DNA of 64,000 nt from Bowmanella denitrificans (GCF_002887595.1 NZ_PEBU01000003.1:372001-436000); one strand, 5' to 3'. Positions 37,893-47,194 are shown, counted from the stretch's first letter. Notes: a model not told the origin generated them from the sequence alone. Made by a program: numbers and translations.

Positions 37893-38060
37893 TGTTGGAA
37901 TAAATTCCAACCCACGGCTGCAACTAAGTTTTGCTGTTGGAATAAATTCCAACCCACGGCTGTAAATTAGTTTTGCTGTCGGAATGAATTCCGACCCACG
38001 GCTGTTACTCAGTTTGCTGTTGGAATACATTGCGACTTACTGTGGGTTGGGCTTTAGCCC
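37893..38060. repeat. 42-bp tandem repeat with palindromic core, four units
   Basis: Units start at 37893, 37935, 37977 and 38018. Each holds a palindrome such as TTGGAATAAATTCCAA or TCGGAATGAATTCCGA followed by CCCACGGCTG and a variable AT-rich spacer. The fourth unit is degenerate and runs into TGGGTTGGGCTTTAGCCCAA, another dyad of the same kind. In units 2-3, base changes on one arm are matched on the other (TTGG/CCAA, TCGG/CCGA), which suggests that pairing is selected. Confidence 0.88.
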
Positions 38061-38197
38061 AACAATGCTGACTAAACGCGATATCAAGGGCTTACGCCCC
38101 AGCACCGGCAAAATCACACTGCCAGTAATATCATGCAGTGGTCAAACCATCGAGCATCTATACAGTTCAGCACGCCAAACCTACACCGCAAAAACAA
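38061..38197. other. Intergenic region before terminator
   Basis: I see no gene or further repeat unit in this stretch. An open frame crossing it includes repeat sequence and ends in the terminator, so I treat it as spurious. Confidence 0.5.
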
Positions 38198-38221
38198 AAA
38201 AGGGCCGAATCCGGCCCTTTT
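38198..38221. terminator. Bidirectional intrinsic terminator
   Basis: A perfect 10-bp stem, AAAAGGGCCG / CGGCCCTTTT with loop AATC and A/T flanks, ends the minus-strand gene 38241-38570. Confidence 0.88.
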
Positions 38222-38240
38222 TATTTTGTGCAGAAACAGC

Positions 38241-38570
38241 TTAAATAATGCTGTCCTGGTGGATACGAATAAACAAATCGGTACCCACCTTGCTGTAATC
38301 AATCTTGTATTCCTTGCCATTCAGGGTCTGGATAAACAACAGGATCTTTTCCTCACCGAAGAAATCCCCCAGCGTCACATCCAGCAGTTCCATATCCATC
38401 AGCTTGGCATCCCGCTTATTATCAGGGATCTTGCCGTTATATTCCTTGATGCCTTTATAGGTCACCAGCACCGGCGGATTGTCGTCACCATTGAGGATCA
38501 GCAAGTCAAACTTACGCAACTTGTGGATAATGGTGTTGCGACCACTCAGCAGATAAGGCTTTTCAGTCAT
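38241..38570 (-). CDS. Small unknown cytoplasmic protein
   Basis: The 109 residues mix beta strands and helices, with no signal peptide or membrane segment. ATG 38570 has GGGGAC upstream; an open frame 27 codons longer has no site. Charged stretches (TYKGIKEYNGKIPDNKRDAKLM) alternate with hydrophobic strands (LLILNGD; VTLGDFFGEEKILLFI). No family recognised. It is followed by the terminator at 38198-38221. Confidence 0.65.
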   Translation of the reverse strand: MTEKPYLLSGRNTIIHKLRKFDLLILNGDDNPPVLVTYKGIKEYNGKIPDNKRDAKLMDMELLDVTLGDFFGEEKILLFIQTLNGKEYKIDYSKVGTDLFIRIHQDSII

Positions 38571-38700
38571 GTTCGTCCCCGTAGCAACTGACTTTATCGT
38601 TATACTTATTTGAGCAAAAGATAACAGAGTTTGTAACGCCGCGCACCCCATTATTATGGCAAATTAATGAGAAAAAACCGGGTTTTAGCGAGCTGAACTG

Positions 38701-39777
38701 CTAGGGATGCGCGAATTCTTCCTTAGTCAGAAAGTTTTCATCCGTCAAGCTATGTAAAAATGCCAGTAAATCCTGCTTTTGCTCCACGCTCAGGGTAAAT
38801 CCCCGCATAAACACGCTTTTTACCGGGCTGTCGATGCCGGCCCCCCGCCCTCCAGCGGCATAGAAATCCAGTACCGCTTCCAATGTTGGCAAACTGCCAT
38901 CATGCATATAAGGCGCTGAGCGGGCGATATTACGCAAGGTCGGCGCACGAAAATGGCCCATATCCACACCCTGCCCGGTGACTTCATATAAGCCCATATC
39001 ACTGGCGGGATATGCCCCCTGGCCATCCTCATTATACAGGCCGGTATTGTGAAACTGGCGTATCTGCAAAAGCTGCCCGGCATGGCGGCTGGCCTGACTG
39101 AAATTAATGCCACCATGACAATGGTGGCATTCCAATTGCTCGGAAAAAAACAGCGCCATGCCCCGCTTGGCAGACTCAGACAACGCATCGTCCTGCATCT
39201 GGTAGGCGTAGCGGTCAAAAGCACTGTCAAAAGACACCAGACTGCGCACAAAACTGGCCAGCGCTTTGACAATGCCGTCGTAGCTTGGCACTTCATCACC
39301 AAAGGCAGCGTTAAACAGCGGGCGATAATCAGCGGTATCAAATCGCGCCAGCACTTCCTGGTCATGACCGCAGATCCCCATCTCCAGTGGATGTTCACCA
39401 AATAACGGGATCAGTAACTGCTGTTCAATTCGGGTTAATTCCGGGTGAGCCCAGGTCAGGGTGGTGTTATATGCCACATTCACCAGCGCCAGACTGTTGC
39501 GCCTGTGCAACTGCCCGGTACTGCCGGTGGCCACCTTAGCAGGTTGGGCAAAAGCAAAAGCTTGCTGATGGCAGGAGGCACAAGCCTGAGTTTTATTGAA
39601 GGATAAGTTGCGATCGTAAAAAAGTACCCGGCCAAGGGCCACTTTGGCCTCAGACATAGGATTATCGTTTGGTATTATTGGCTCGGGAAAGCCTTGCGGC
39701 AACGCCCACTGATACGGCTTGTCAGGCTGACCGCATCCCAGCAACAGCAGCAATAGCCACGTTGCTGCCAGGCGCAT
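38701..39777 (-). CDS. mbnH: MbnH-type di-haem cytochrome c peroxidase (lipoprotein)
   Basis: The 358 residues have a lipobox (LLLGC, Cys 15) and two haem c sites: CASCH (about residue 61) and CHHCH (about residue 217). This is the MauG/CcpA fold. The gene starts directly at the end of the upstream gene (stop TAA 39780-39778, ATG 39777-39775), and that gene has the MbnP pattern. The pair therefore matches the MbnP/MbnH system, in which MbnH oxidises a Trp of MbnP to kynurenine for copper binding. Assignment rests on this pairing. Confidence 0.85.
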   Translation of the reverse strand: MRLAATWLLLLLLGCGQPDKPYQWALPQGFPEPIIPNDNPMSEAKVALGRVLFYDRNLSFNKTQACASCHQQAFAFAQPAKVATGSTGQLHRRNSLALVNVAYNTTLTWAHPELTRIEQQLLIPLFGEHPLEMGICGHDQEVLARFDTADYRPLFNAAFGDEVPSYDGIVKALASFVRSLVSFDSAFDRYAYQMQDDALSESAKRGMALFFSEQLECHHCHGGINFSQASRHAGQLLQIRQFHNTGLYNEDGQGAYPASDMGLYEVTGQGVDMGHFRAPTLRNIARSAPYMHDGSLPTLEAVLDFYAAGGRGAGIDSPVKSVFMRGFTLSVEQKQDLLAFLHSLTDENFLTKEEFAHP

Positions 39778-40518
39778 TTAGATCCACTCAATCACAGACT
39801 GACGCAGATTGCTCAGCAACTGCTCACAGCTGGCGGTTTCATTGGGATGGAATGTACAGCTGTTTTCCTGGCTGACGCGAATCCCTTCTATCAGTCTGTC
39901 CAGATGAAAAACCAGGGTTTCCCCTTTACCTTTAGGGCGCTGCAGGGAAAACGCCAGCAGGTTCGGCTGTTCACACGCTTCGGCCGGGGCACGCATGGCC
40001 GAGTCGGCCGCACAGCCGGTGCTACCAAGATGAAAAGCCCAGCTGTCGGCCACTGACTTTAGTTCAAAGCGGGCAAACTTGTGTCCGCTTTGCCAGGTCC
40101 AGAACATGCTGGACAGATTCAGCGGTGACGGCTGAGCCAATGGGTTCTGATGATTCTGCGCAAAAGGAATGCCCAGCACGAATTGCAGTTGCTGCACGTC
40201 GGCCAAATCCACATCTGCGTCAAACACCACCCGATGATTACCGAGCATTTCGCCGTCCTGCCAGCAGTCACGTTGTTCAATGGATACCAGCACGGTTTCG
40301 CCGGTTTGCCATTTGTTGTTTTCCAGGTGCAGGCTATTACCTTCCTGGTCCTGCCACTGGCTTAAATAAAACTTGGAATGTTCCAGATACCAGGGTGAAC
40401 CTTGCAGACTCAGCGCGGTACCACAGGGCAATGGGCGACCGTCAAAACGCAGCTCTACCTGTAAACGGTGCGGTGGGGTAAAAAAGCCACAGCCAGACAA
40501 CACCAGCAGCATACTCAT
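39778..40518 (-). CDS. mbnP: MbnP-like copper-binding protein (lipoprotein)
   Basis: This carries the metallo-mystery-pair signature MFWTWQSGHKFARFELK and conserved Cys in PLPCG, RDCWQ, STGC, AEACEQ, NSC and ASC. A lipobox LSGC lies near the N-terminus. The start is uncertain: ATG 40518 gives a very short signal, ATG 40596 an unusually long one that overlaps the divergent gene's leader, and in-frame TTG 40521 is also possible. It is paired with the di-haem enzyme downstream with no gap. One of the Trp in the WTW motif or nearby is the likely substrate. Confidence 0.82.
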   Translation of the reverse strand: MSMLLVLSGCGFFTPPHRLQVELRFDGRPLPCGTALSLQGSPWYLEHSKFYLSQWQDQEGNSLHLENNKWQTGETVLVSIEQRDCWQDGEMLGNHRVVFDADVDLADVQQLQFVLGIPFAQNHQNPLAQPSPLNLSSMFWTWQSGHKFARFELKSVADSWAFHLGSTGCAADSAMRAPAEACEQPNLLAFSLQRPKGKGETLVFHLDRLIEGIRVSQENSCTFHPNETASCEQLLSNLRQSVIEWI

Positions 40519-40622
40519 CAAGCCGATAATGCGCGGGCTTGAATATTTTATACTACGAAGAAATGCTGCTATGTTTGCCACAGGGTGAATCGTCATTTTG
40601 CTGTTTTAATCAAGGTCTTGGC

Positions 40623-43331
40623 ATGCGGCCGAATATTCTTTCTATGATGCTGGTTTGTGCGCTGTTCAGTCAAGGCGCTTTAAGCCATAGTGAACACGAT
40701 AAAGCCAGATTTGTGGCTGAAAACGGTCAGGATCTGGGCCTGTGTGACAATCGCCTGCGCCCTTGCCGTACTATCGCCTATGCCGTCAGCCGCGCCAATA
40801 AGGGCGACAGGGTATTAGTGGCACAAGGCCGCTATCAGATACAGAGCCAGGAAGATTTATTGGCGCTGCTGGGCAATCTGGTGTCTGTAACAGCTGGTTA
40901 CAATCGAATTGATTTATACCAGAGCCAGGCCCCCGATACCCATCTGACCTTTATCAGCGGGGTGCCCAAAGACTATCTGCAACAATTATCCAGCCAGGGC
41001 TTTGTGCCCATTCAGGACCAGCACCCGCAACCCGACCAGCCCCTGCAACAAAAGCTGCAGCGCCTGGCATCATTAAACAGTCAGCAAAGCGCTCAATCTT
41101 GTGTGGATGGCCGGGCCGGCAATTATGCCTGCAACAATGTCGATCTTGTCGGTCATCTGCCATTAACCGCATTGGGCAATCCCAGTTCCGCCAATGATAT
41201 CTGGGGGCATGTGGATCTGAACAGCGGCATCGAATATGCGTTAATCGGGCTGGCTAATGGCGTGGCGGTGGTTAGCCTGGCCGATGCCAGTGCCCCTGTG
41301 CTTGTTGGCCGCATCAGCGGCCAGTCCACTATCTGGCGGGATATTAAGGTATACCAGTATTTCGACAGCAGCGCCGGAGTATGGCGCGCTTACGCTTACG
41401 CCACCGCAGATGGGGCCAGTGAAGGGCTGAGTATTATTGACTTAAATCAGTTGCCTGCCCAGGTCAGTCTGGTCAAACGTCAGATGCTGCATGGCGCAGC
41501 GCATAATCTGTATATCAGCCAACTGGACTACAGCCTGAATATCGCCCTTGGCGGACATACGCCGCTACTGCATATCAGTGGTGCCAGCAACCGATTCGGC
41601 GCGCTGCACGGTTTTAGTCTGGCTAACCCCACCGACTTAACGCTGGATTATGCCTCGCCGTCGGCCAGTCGCAGCGATTACAGCCATGATGCCGCGTCTC
41701 TGACCATTGATGACGAGCGCGCCGACAGTCAGTGTCAGGCTGACCCTTCAGGCTGCCTGGTTATGCTGGATTTTAACGAAAACGAGTTCCGCCTCTGGCA
41801 ATATACCGATAAGGTCGTCAGCCAGCTGAGCCAGGCCAGTTACGCCAATGCCGAATATGTGCACTCCGGTTGGTGGAGCGAAGATAAGCGCTATATGCTG
41901 GTGCACGATGAACTGGATGAACGGCGCCTGGGTTTGAACACCACCCTGCGCGTGTTTGATATCAGTGATCTGAGCAACCCGCGCCTGGCAGCGACCTGGA
42001 CAGGCCCGACCCGCGCCACCGATCACAACGGCTTTGTGCGGGGTAACCGCTACTATATGTCTAATTACGAACGCGGCCTGACCATACTGGATATCAGCGA
42101 TGCCAATAGCCCGAAGGAAGTGGGATTCTTCGATACCTTTCCCGCCTCGGATCAAACCAGTTTTAACGGTGCCTGGGGAGTCTACCCCTTTCTGCCCAGC
42201 GGCCTGATTTTAGTCAGCGATGTAAACAGTGGTTTGTATATTCTGCGCGACAACAGCAAACAGGTGGCACTGGCGCAAATCGGTTTCGCCAGCGATCAAC
42301 TGCAAAGCGAAGAAGGGCAAAGCCTGACCTTAGCGGTGCAACTGCAACGAAACGCCCCTGGTCTGGTAGAGGTGGGGTACGAAACCCTGCCCGGCTCGGC
42401 CACTTCTCAGGACTTTTCCGCCCTGGCTGGCCGCCTTAGCTGGGATACCAATAACAGCGACAGTCAGCACCTTAATCTGCAAATCCTGGCGGATAGCCTG
42501 GATGATGAACCACAGGAAAGTTTTTTTGTGCGTTTATTCGACCCGCGTAACGGCGCCACATTGGGGCAGAGCCTGGCCCGTATTAATATCAGTGGTAAAG
42601 CGCCCAGCGGGCTGATTGCCTTTGCACAGACCGAATTGAGTTTACTGGAAAACCAGCAACCCGTGAATGTGTCGGTGGTGCGAAGCGGTGGCAGTGCTGG
42701 CGCCCTGTCGGTTAGCTATCAGCTTAACAGTCAAAGCGCGCAGGCCGGGGAAGATATAGTGGCCGCCTCTGGCACGTTGCACTGGCAAGACGGTGACAAT
42801 ACGCCACGCAGCATAGTGCTAAGTCCCATCAACGACAATCTGAGCGAAAGCACGGAAAATCTGGAGCTGGTATTAACCGCCCTGGCAGATACCCGCCTGG
42901 CCGAACCCAGCCGTTTACTTATCAGCCTGCTGGACGATGACAGTAATCGTGCCCCAAATGTGAATGCTGGCGCCGATATGCAGGTCAATACCCGCGCGGT
43001 GGTAAATGTGCAATCGGCCAGCGCCCTGGATGACCAGGCCGACCTGAATCTCGTCTGGCAACAAACCGCCGGACCGCAGGTTGAGCTGACCAGCAACGGC
43101 ACAATCACCCGTTTTGTGGCCCCCGGCGAGGCCGCACTGATCACCCTGACCCTGACCGCTACCGACCCCTTTGGGGCCAGTGGCTCAGACAGTCTTAATA
43201 TTCAGGTGGTGGCCCCTGCCCCGCCACCTGCCAGCAATAACAGTGGTGGCTCTGGCGGCGGCGCGCTGGGCATACTGCTGCTTTTGGCCTTAGGTGGCAT
43301 GATTGGGCTGGATAAGCGACGCAGAATCTAG
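40623..43331 (+). CDS. Choice-of-anchor B surface protein with GlyGly-CTERM
   Basis: The 902 residues have a signal peptide (about 20 residues) and an N-terminal region with Cys pairs. A beta-propeller of LVIVD-type repeats follows (YALIGLANGVAVVSLADAS; LGLNTTLRVFDISDLSNPR; RGLTILDISDANSPKEVGFF), then two Calx-beta-like domains and a PKD-like domain. The end is SGGSGGGALG, a hydrophobic segment and DKRRRI, the GlyGly-CTERM sorting signal cut by rhombosortase. ATG 40623 is chosen because an upstream frame lacks a signal. It is divergent from mbnPH; proteins of this kind often accompany that pair. Confidence 0.85.
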   Translation: MRPNILSMMLVCALFSQGALSHSEHDKARFVAENGQDLGLCDNRLRPCRTIAYAVSRANKGDRVLVAQGRYQIQSQEDLLALLGNLVSVTAGYNRIDLYQSQAPDTHLTFISGVPKDYLQQLSSQGFVPIQDQHPQPDQPLQQKLQRLASLNSQQSAQSCVDGRAGNYACNNVDLVGHLPLTALGNPSSANDIWGHVDLNSGIEYALIGLANGVAVVSLADASAPVLVGRISGQSTIWRDIKVYQYFDSSAGVWRAYAYATADGASEGLSIIDLNQLPAQVSLVKRQMLHGAAHNLYISQLDYSLNIALGGHTPLLHISGASNRFGALHGFSLANPTDLTLDYASPSASRSDYSHDAASLTIDDERADSQCQADPSGCLVMLDFNENEFRLWQYTDKVVSQLSQASYANAEYVHSGWWSEDKRYMLVHDELDERRLGLNTTLRVFDISDLSNPRLAATWTGPTRATDHNGFVRGNRYYMSNYERGLTILDISDANSPKEVGFFDTFPASDQTSFNGAWGVYPFLPSGLILVSDVNSGLYILRDNSKQVALAQIGFASDQLQSEEGQSLTLAVQLQRNAPGLVEVGYETLPGSATSQDFSALAGRLSWDTNNSDSQHLNLQILADSLDDEPQESFFVRLFDPRNGATLGQSLARINISGKAPSGLIAFAQTELSLLENQQPVNVSVVRSGGSAGALSVSYQLNSQSAQAGEDIVAASGTLHWQDGDNTPRSIVLSPINDNLSESTENLELVLTALADTRLAEPSRLLISLLDDDSNRAPNVNAGADMQVNTRAVVNVQSASALDDQADLNLVWQQTAGPQVELTSNGTITRFVAPGEAALITLTLTATDPFGASGSDSLNIQVVAPAPPPASNNSGGSGGGALGILLLLALGGMIGLDKRRRI

Positions 43332-43372
43332 TAGCTTGCGCGTCCGCTATTTATCTCAAACAAGGAATCTTT

Positions 43373-44779
43373 GTGAAAAAAGGACTCATGCTCGGCGCCG
43401 TTGCCGTGGTGGTGGCTGGTGCCCTGATCGCGCCCAAATTTATCGGCCAGAATGTGCATCAGCAGGTGCAGGAACAAGTGGCCAAACTGAATGAACAGGC
43501 CGGTTATCAGGCCAGTATTAAGCAGTGGCAGCAAGGCTGGTTCAGCACTCAGGCACAAATTGATGTGCACTTTGATATGGCTGAGCTGGACCCGGCTTCA
43601 GCCCAGGACTTGCCCGAATTCCCGCCGCTGAATATTCAGCTTGATATTCAACATGGCCCGGTGCTGTTGTCATCCCAGGGCCTGTTGGGCCTGGCCAGTT
43701 GGCAGGCTGATATTAGCGGCGAAGCGCTGCGCAAAAACCTGACCTGGACTGATGACCTGCCCCTTTATCGGCTAAGTGGCCTGACTGGCCTGTTTGGCGA
43801 CCATCGCTTTACCGACCAGATCCCGGCCTTCAGCACAGCGCCACAACCTGGCACCACCTTTACATTCAGTGGCTATCAGGGCAGTGGTGAGATTGGCCAA
43901 AGCCATGTTCAATACGCCGGACACGCCGCCAGTTTAAGTGGTAATAAGGGTGATGAAAGACGTTTAACCGTTAAAGACCTGCGTATTCAAATGGACGCTG
44001 ATGTGGATATGGCCACCATGATGGAAGGCGGTTTCTATGACAGCCAGACCCATATTGGTCTTGGTGAAATTCTGTTTGATATCCCAGGCCTGGGCAGTAA
44101 ACAGGCAAAGTTGAATGGTCTGGCGGTGAATGTCGGCACCAAGCGTAACGCAGAGAAAGGCACGGGTGAAATGCTGGTAGCCTATCTGGCCGACGCAGTG
44201 GATGTTGGTGAGTATCAGGCCAGCGAGCTGGCACTGGAAGTACAACTGCAAAACCTGAACGAAGATGTGCTGATTGAATATCAGCAAATGGCGAAATCCG
44301 GCAGTTTCGCTGACCCCGAGGCCATGCTGGATTATTTAGAGGAAGTTCTGCCAATTCTATTGCAGGACAATCCAGCCCTGAACCTGTCGAAAATCAGCGT
44401 CACCCTGCCTATGGGGAAAATCAACGGCTATATCAATAGTCAGGTGGTAAATGTAGCAGATATGGACGGTAGCGAATGGATGTATAAGGAATTCTGGCTG
44501 GCACATGTGGCGGTGGATGCCAAAATCGATGCCGATCGCGAAGCACTGCTGTTTATTGCCGAGCAGCATATGCTCAAGCAAATGCAACCGACCATTGCCG
44601 CAGGACAGTTGGATCAGATGCAGGCCGAGCAAATGGCCCAGCAACAAGCCCCGCAGTTGCTGGATATGCTGATGCAGCAAGGCTTGATGGTGGAAACCCA
44701 GAAAGGCTTACAAAGTACCTTTACCCTGAAAGATGGCGAAGGCCTGTTAAACGGCGAACCCGTGCCCCTGCCGCTTTAA
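43373..44779 (+). CDS. DUF945 (YdgA-like) protein
   Basis: The 468 residues have a single N-terminal hydrophobic anchor (7-22) followed by a long periplasmic part. The family opening is QASIKQWQQGWFSTQAQIDVHF. It resembles E. coli YdgA in layout. Two Gln/Met-rich segments near the C-terminus (about 415-445) are unusual. GTG 43373 follows AAGGA at the right spacing. It lies 41 bp after the surface protein gene in the same direction and could be in its operon. Function unknown. Confidence 0.8.
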   Translation: MKKGLMLGAVAVVVAGALIAPKFIGQNVHQQVQEQVAKLNEQAGYQASIKQWQQGWFSTQAQIDVHFDMAELDPASAQDLPEFPPLNIQLDIQHGPVLLSSQGLLGLASWQADISGEALRKNLTWTDDLPLYRLSGLTGLFGDHRFTDQIPAFSTAPQPGTTFTFSGYQGSGEIGQSHVQYAGHAASLSGNKGDERRLTVKDLRIQMDADVDMATMMEGGFYDSQTHIGLGEILFDIPGLGSKQAKLNGLAVNVGTKRNAEKGTGEMLVAYLADAVDVGEYQASELALEVQLQNLNEDVLIEYQQMAKSGSFADPEAMLDYLEEVLPILLQDNPALNLSKISVTLPMGKINGYINSQVVNVADMDGSEWMYKEFWLAHVAVDAKIDADREALLFIAEQHMLKQMQPTIAAGQLDQMQAEQMAQQQAPQLLDMLMQQGLMVETQKGLQSTFTLKDGEGLLNGEPVPLPL

Positions 44780-44787
44780 TTCTGCCA

Positions 44788-44822
44788 AATCACTAACAGA
44801 GCCTGGCGCTCTGTTAGTGATT
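44788..44822. terminator. Strong hairpin after the DUF945 gene
   Basis: AATCACTAACAGAG / CTCTGTTAGTGATT form a 14-bp stem with a 7-nt loop, just after the stop codon. Only a weak T-run follows, but position and stability suggest a terminator. Confidence 0.7.
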
Positions 44823-45237
44823 GCCAATTTGCCCTCTGTGTCTCCGTGGTTACACCAAATAATTCACTCTCGCCGAGACGCAAAGGGCAAAGGGCGCTGA
44901 GGAAGAGAAACTTCAATGCCAAGCGATCTTGGGCCAGATTGATAGCACCAAAACATCAACCACAAACAAACCCACCATCAAAAACAGAGACAGCAACCAA
45001 CACCGCGCACCCCAGCGCCACAGCGTCTCCGCGAGAAACATTTTATAAACCTCTCTTCCCTCTGTGCCTCTGTGGTTACATCAACTAATCCCAACCCGAA
45101 TGTCGGCAGACCCAGCACCTGAGCAAATATTCGCCGCTTGTGCCTGTTAAGCTTTGCAAACTAATGACAGCGCAGACAAAACTGCTTATACTGCGCGTCG
45201 CTTTTACACCGCAATGGCGTAAAACGCATCTCAAAAT
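44823..45237. repeat. Intergenic region with a diverged direct repeat, no gene supported
   Basis: CCTCTGTGTCTCCGTGGTTACA (at about 44832-44853) recurs as CCTCTGTGCCTCTGTGGTTACA (at about 45059-45080). Each copy lies near CGCCGAGACGCAAAG- or CGTCTCCGCGAGA-type sequence. An 80-codon open frame spans both copies and is very Lys/Arg/Thr/Pro-rich; I read it as an artefact of the repeat. The remaining bases up to the tRNA presumably hold its promoter. Confidence 0.55.
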
Positions 45238-45314
45238 GGCCCTATAGCTCAGTTGGTTAGAGCACCCGACTCATAATCGGTAGGTCGCTGGTTCAAGTCC
45301 AGCTGGGGCCACCA
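45238..45314 (+). tRNA. tRNA with CAT anticodon, probably tRNA-Ile2 (lysidine-modified)
   Basis: This is a 77-nt cloverleaf with encoded CCA end. Acceptor pairing is GGCCCTA / TGGGGCC, the D arm is GCTC / GAGC, the anticodon loop CTCATAA, and the T arm GCTGG-TTCAAGT-CCAGC. The acceptor and T-arm sequence is closer to the E. coli ileX/ileY tRNA than to elongator or initiator tRNA-Met. I therefore read C34 as the base that TilS converts to lysidine to decode AUA. The 27-43 pair is a C-T mismatch. It borders the accessory block to the right. Confidence 0.9.
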
Positions 45315-45493
45315 TTTTTAAAGGCTTTCGGCCGATAGTCTTCACTAACAAAATTCCAACCTCGCCATTTTGGTAGCGACATTAAAGCTCTTGAGATAAG
45401 AGCTACAAAGGAATTGTGATGGCTAAACTGCTGATTGGTTGAGATGGCCTTAATAAGAGGTCACCTTTTTCGCATACAGGAATAGCCACCTCA

Positions 45494-46804
45494 CTAAATA
45501 TTGAGGCGCAGGTTTTCTTGTATTTCATCTATCAGTGTTTTTGGAACTTCCCATTCCTGAGCAAGCTGACGCCAAGTTGATACGTGCTCGATCGTTGTAT
45601 CAATAATATCGTCGATCTTTCTCTTGTTAAAAATAGGGCTTAGTTTCTCTAAGCTATAGAAATCACTTCGTGTAAAGTTATCTCTTTTACCATTCAAGCT
45701 CATCCAATGGCTATTCACCCATTTATTACCTGGTTTATAGCTATAGGCTACATCATAAGCTGGTGCGATAGACCATTTGTCTTTTTTCAGCATAAAGGCA
45801 AAGTTCTTTGAGTGGTCGTCATGATTTCGCGCAATGATATTGAACGTCATGCGCTTGAATAGCTGCTCAGCTTCAACAGCGGAAAGCTTCAACTGTCTGG
45901 CAATGCCAAATAACTCTGCGTAAGAGAATGACCCCGGCTTTTTATAATCAATGTGGGCAAGACCGTTTAGCGTTTGTACGTGTACCTTGCTATTTTTAAT
46001 TCGATCAAACCGCTGTGTAATAAAGTGTCGTCGATTGCCTTCATGGAGTAAGCGGCATGGCATCATATCGACACCGCATTTGTTAGCCATTAAATGATAA
46101 ACAAACTCCATTGCACCATAACCTAATGGATCACCGAAGGTTTCTTGATTTTTGTTATGCTCACTAACACCATCAAACTTCATCAAATAATGAGTAAAAC
46201 CGGTTGGGACGTTGGCTTGGCCGGAGCGGACTTGAGTAAAATCTTCATTAAATGCTAATACGGCTTTCGGTCTTGCTCCTCCAGCGCTCATGCCAACAGA
46301 TAATAAAGACATCATTGCCTCTCTATCGTCTTGGCTATTTTGTTTGAGTTCTACTTCAAAATTACCGCGTGAATCTAAGATTTCTTGTGCAATTGAAACG
46401 AGCGATTGGATTTCTACCTTTTGTGAAGCATTTAAACTTCGTAACTGTGTAGCTGGCGCATACTCAAGCGCTCCCATGCCTCGCTTTCCCGTATATTGCA
46501 GGCGTTGCAGTGGTGTAATGTCACTCGGTGAACGGCCCTGACCTGCAACCCATGCGTTGAGAACCGCGTTACCAAAATCATCAGGTAATGAGTCAGCAAT
46601 TAACCCTGGTAGTCCTTTAAACGTATTGAAATCTAGTTCGGGAAAGCTATAAATGCGATTCGATAATGGCATTTTGATCGGGGACAGCTCGACACCATTT
46701 CTTACGAAGCCTGGGTCATATTCAAATGACCCAAATCCCTTTTCAGTGTCAAAACTCACTGCGCCAACGACATCGTCTTGGTAAGTTATCTTAATTACTT
46801 CCAT
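45494..46804 (-). CDS. hipA: HipA-type Ser/Thr kinase toxin
   Basis: The 436 residues include an N-terminal subdomain (YDPGFVRNGVELSPIKMPLS) and the HipA kinase core. The core has the phosphate-loop region SAGGARPKAVL and the catalytic/metal motif NIIARNHDDHSKNFAFML (Asn, Asp-Asp-His), followed by the AYDVAYS metal loop. HipA kinases phosphorylate aminoacyl-tRNA synthetases and cause growth arrest. ATG 46804 overlaps the hipB stop (TAATG); ATG 46810 is an alternative. The two genes are translationally coupled. Confidence 0.92.
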   Translation of the reverse strand: MEVIKITYQDDVVGAVSFDTEKGFGSFEYDPGFVRNGVELSPIKMPLSNRIYSFPELDFNTFKGLPGLIADSLPDDFGNAVLNAWVAGQGRSPSDITPLQRLQYTGKRGMGALEYAPATQLRSLNASQKVEIQSLVSIAQEILDSRGNFEVELKQNSQDDREAMMSLLSVGMSAGGARPKAVLAFNEDFTQVRSGQANVPTGFTHYLMKFDGVSEHNKNQETFGDPLGYGAMEFVYHLMANKCGVDMMPCRLLHEGNRRHFITQRFDRIKNSKVHVQTLNGLAHIDYKKPGSFSYAELFGIARQLKLSAVEAEQLFKRMTFNIIARNHDDHSKNFAFMLKKDKWSIAPAYDVAYSYKPGNKWVNSHWMSLNGKRDNFTRSDFYSLEKLSPIFNKRKIDDIIDTTIEHVSTWRQLAQEWEVPKTLIDEIQENLRLNI

Positions 46805-47127
46805 TACCATCCTGGTGTTTCCTCATCTTTGTTACTGCGCTGGCCAGAGGCTCTCTGTCTTTTCTTTCCTTGCAATTTGGCCAGCTGTAAGGGAGAAATT
46901 TCTTGTTTAGGGAGAAATAGATCAATCTGTTCAGTGAGGTCCAATGCCATTAATATCGCAATCATGATGTCGAGCTGCACTTTTCCTTTTTCAGCATTCA
47001 AAACCGTTTTGCGGGCAATGCCAGCAAGCTCTGCGACTTCGGATTGTGTAAGGTCTCGATTTAGCCGAGCTTGCTTCAACCTGTTTCCGATCTCTTCTGC
47101 GAATGCCGTAGCTGTCACGCTTTTCAC
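46804..47127 (-). CDS. hipB: HipB-type antitoxin, XRE-family repressor
   Basis: The 107 residues have a Cro/CI-type HTH (LKQARLNRDLTQSEVAELAGIARKTVLNAEKG broken across residues 16-48) and a basic, Gln-rich C-terminal tail. It neutralises the downstream HipA and represses the operon. The start is GTG at 47127. The stop overlaps the hipA start. Confidence 0.88.
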   Translation of the reverse strand: MKSVTATAFAEEIGNRLKQARLNRDLTQSEVAELAGIARKTVLNAEKGKVQLDIMIAILMALDLTEQIDLFLPKQEISPLQLAKLQGKKRQRASGQRSNKDEETPGW

Positions 47128-47130
47128 TTT

Positions 47131-47194
47131 AAAGTCCCACCTTAGTTACCTTATGGTTGTTTTAACCACTTAATACTCTCAATTTAGGACTTTA
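47131..47194. promoter_or_regulatory. Candidate hipBA operator/promoter region
   Basis: AAAGTCC (47131-47137) and GGACTTT (47188-47194) form inverted half-sites about 50 bp apart upstream of hipB. Between them is a second dyad, GGTT-GTTTT-AACC (47155-47167). Paired distant half-sites fit HipB-type repression with looping, but no footprint can be inferred. Confidence 0.35.

Noticed and set aside
37670-37903. 77-codon frames on both strands
   Set aside because: They mirror each other, lack start signals and run into the 42-bp repeat.
37893-38060. CRISPR array
   Set aside because: The units are tandem with short spacers of only about 14 bp that are themselves similar, and no cas genes are present.
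44846-45088. 80-codon open frame before the tRNA
   Set aside because: It spans the CCTCTGTG(T/C)CTC direct repeat and has highly biased Lys/Arg/Pro composition.
45494-47194. Type I-style small RNA antitoxin for hipBA
   Set aside because: The locus is a standard protein-protein pair; no antisense promoter or structured RNA is visible.
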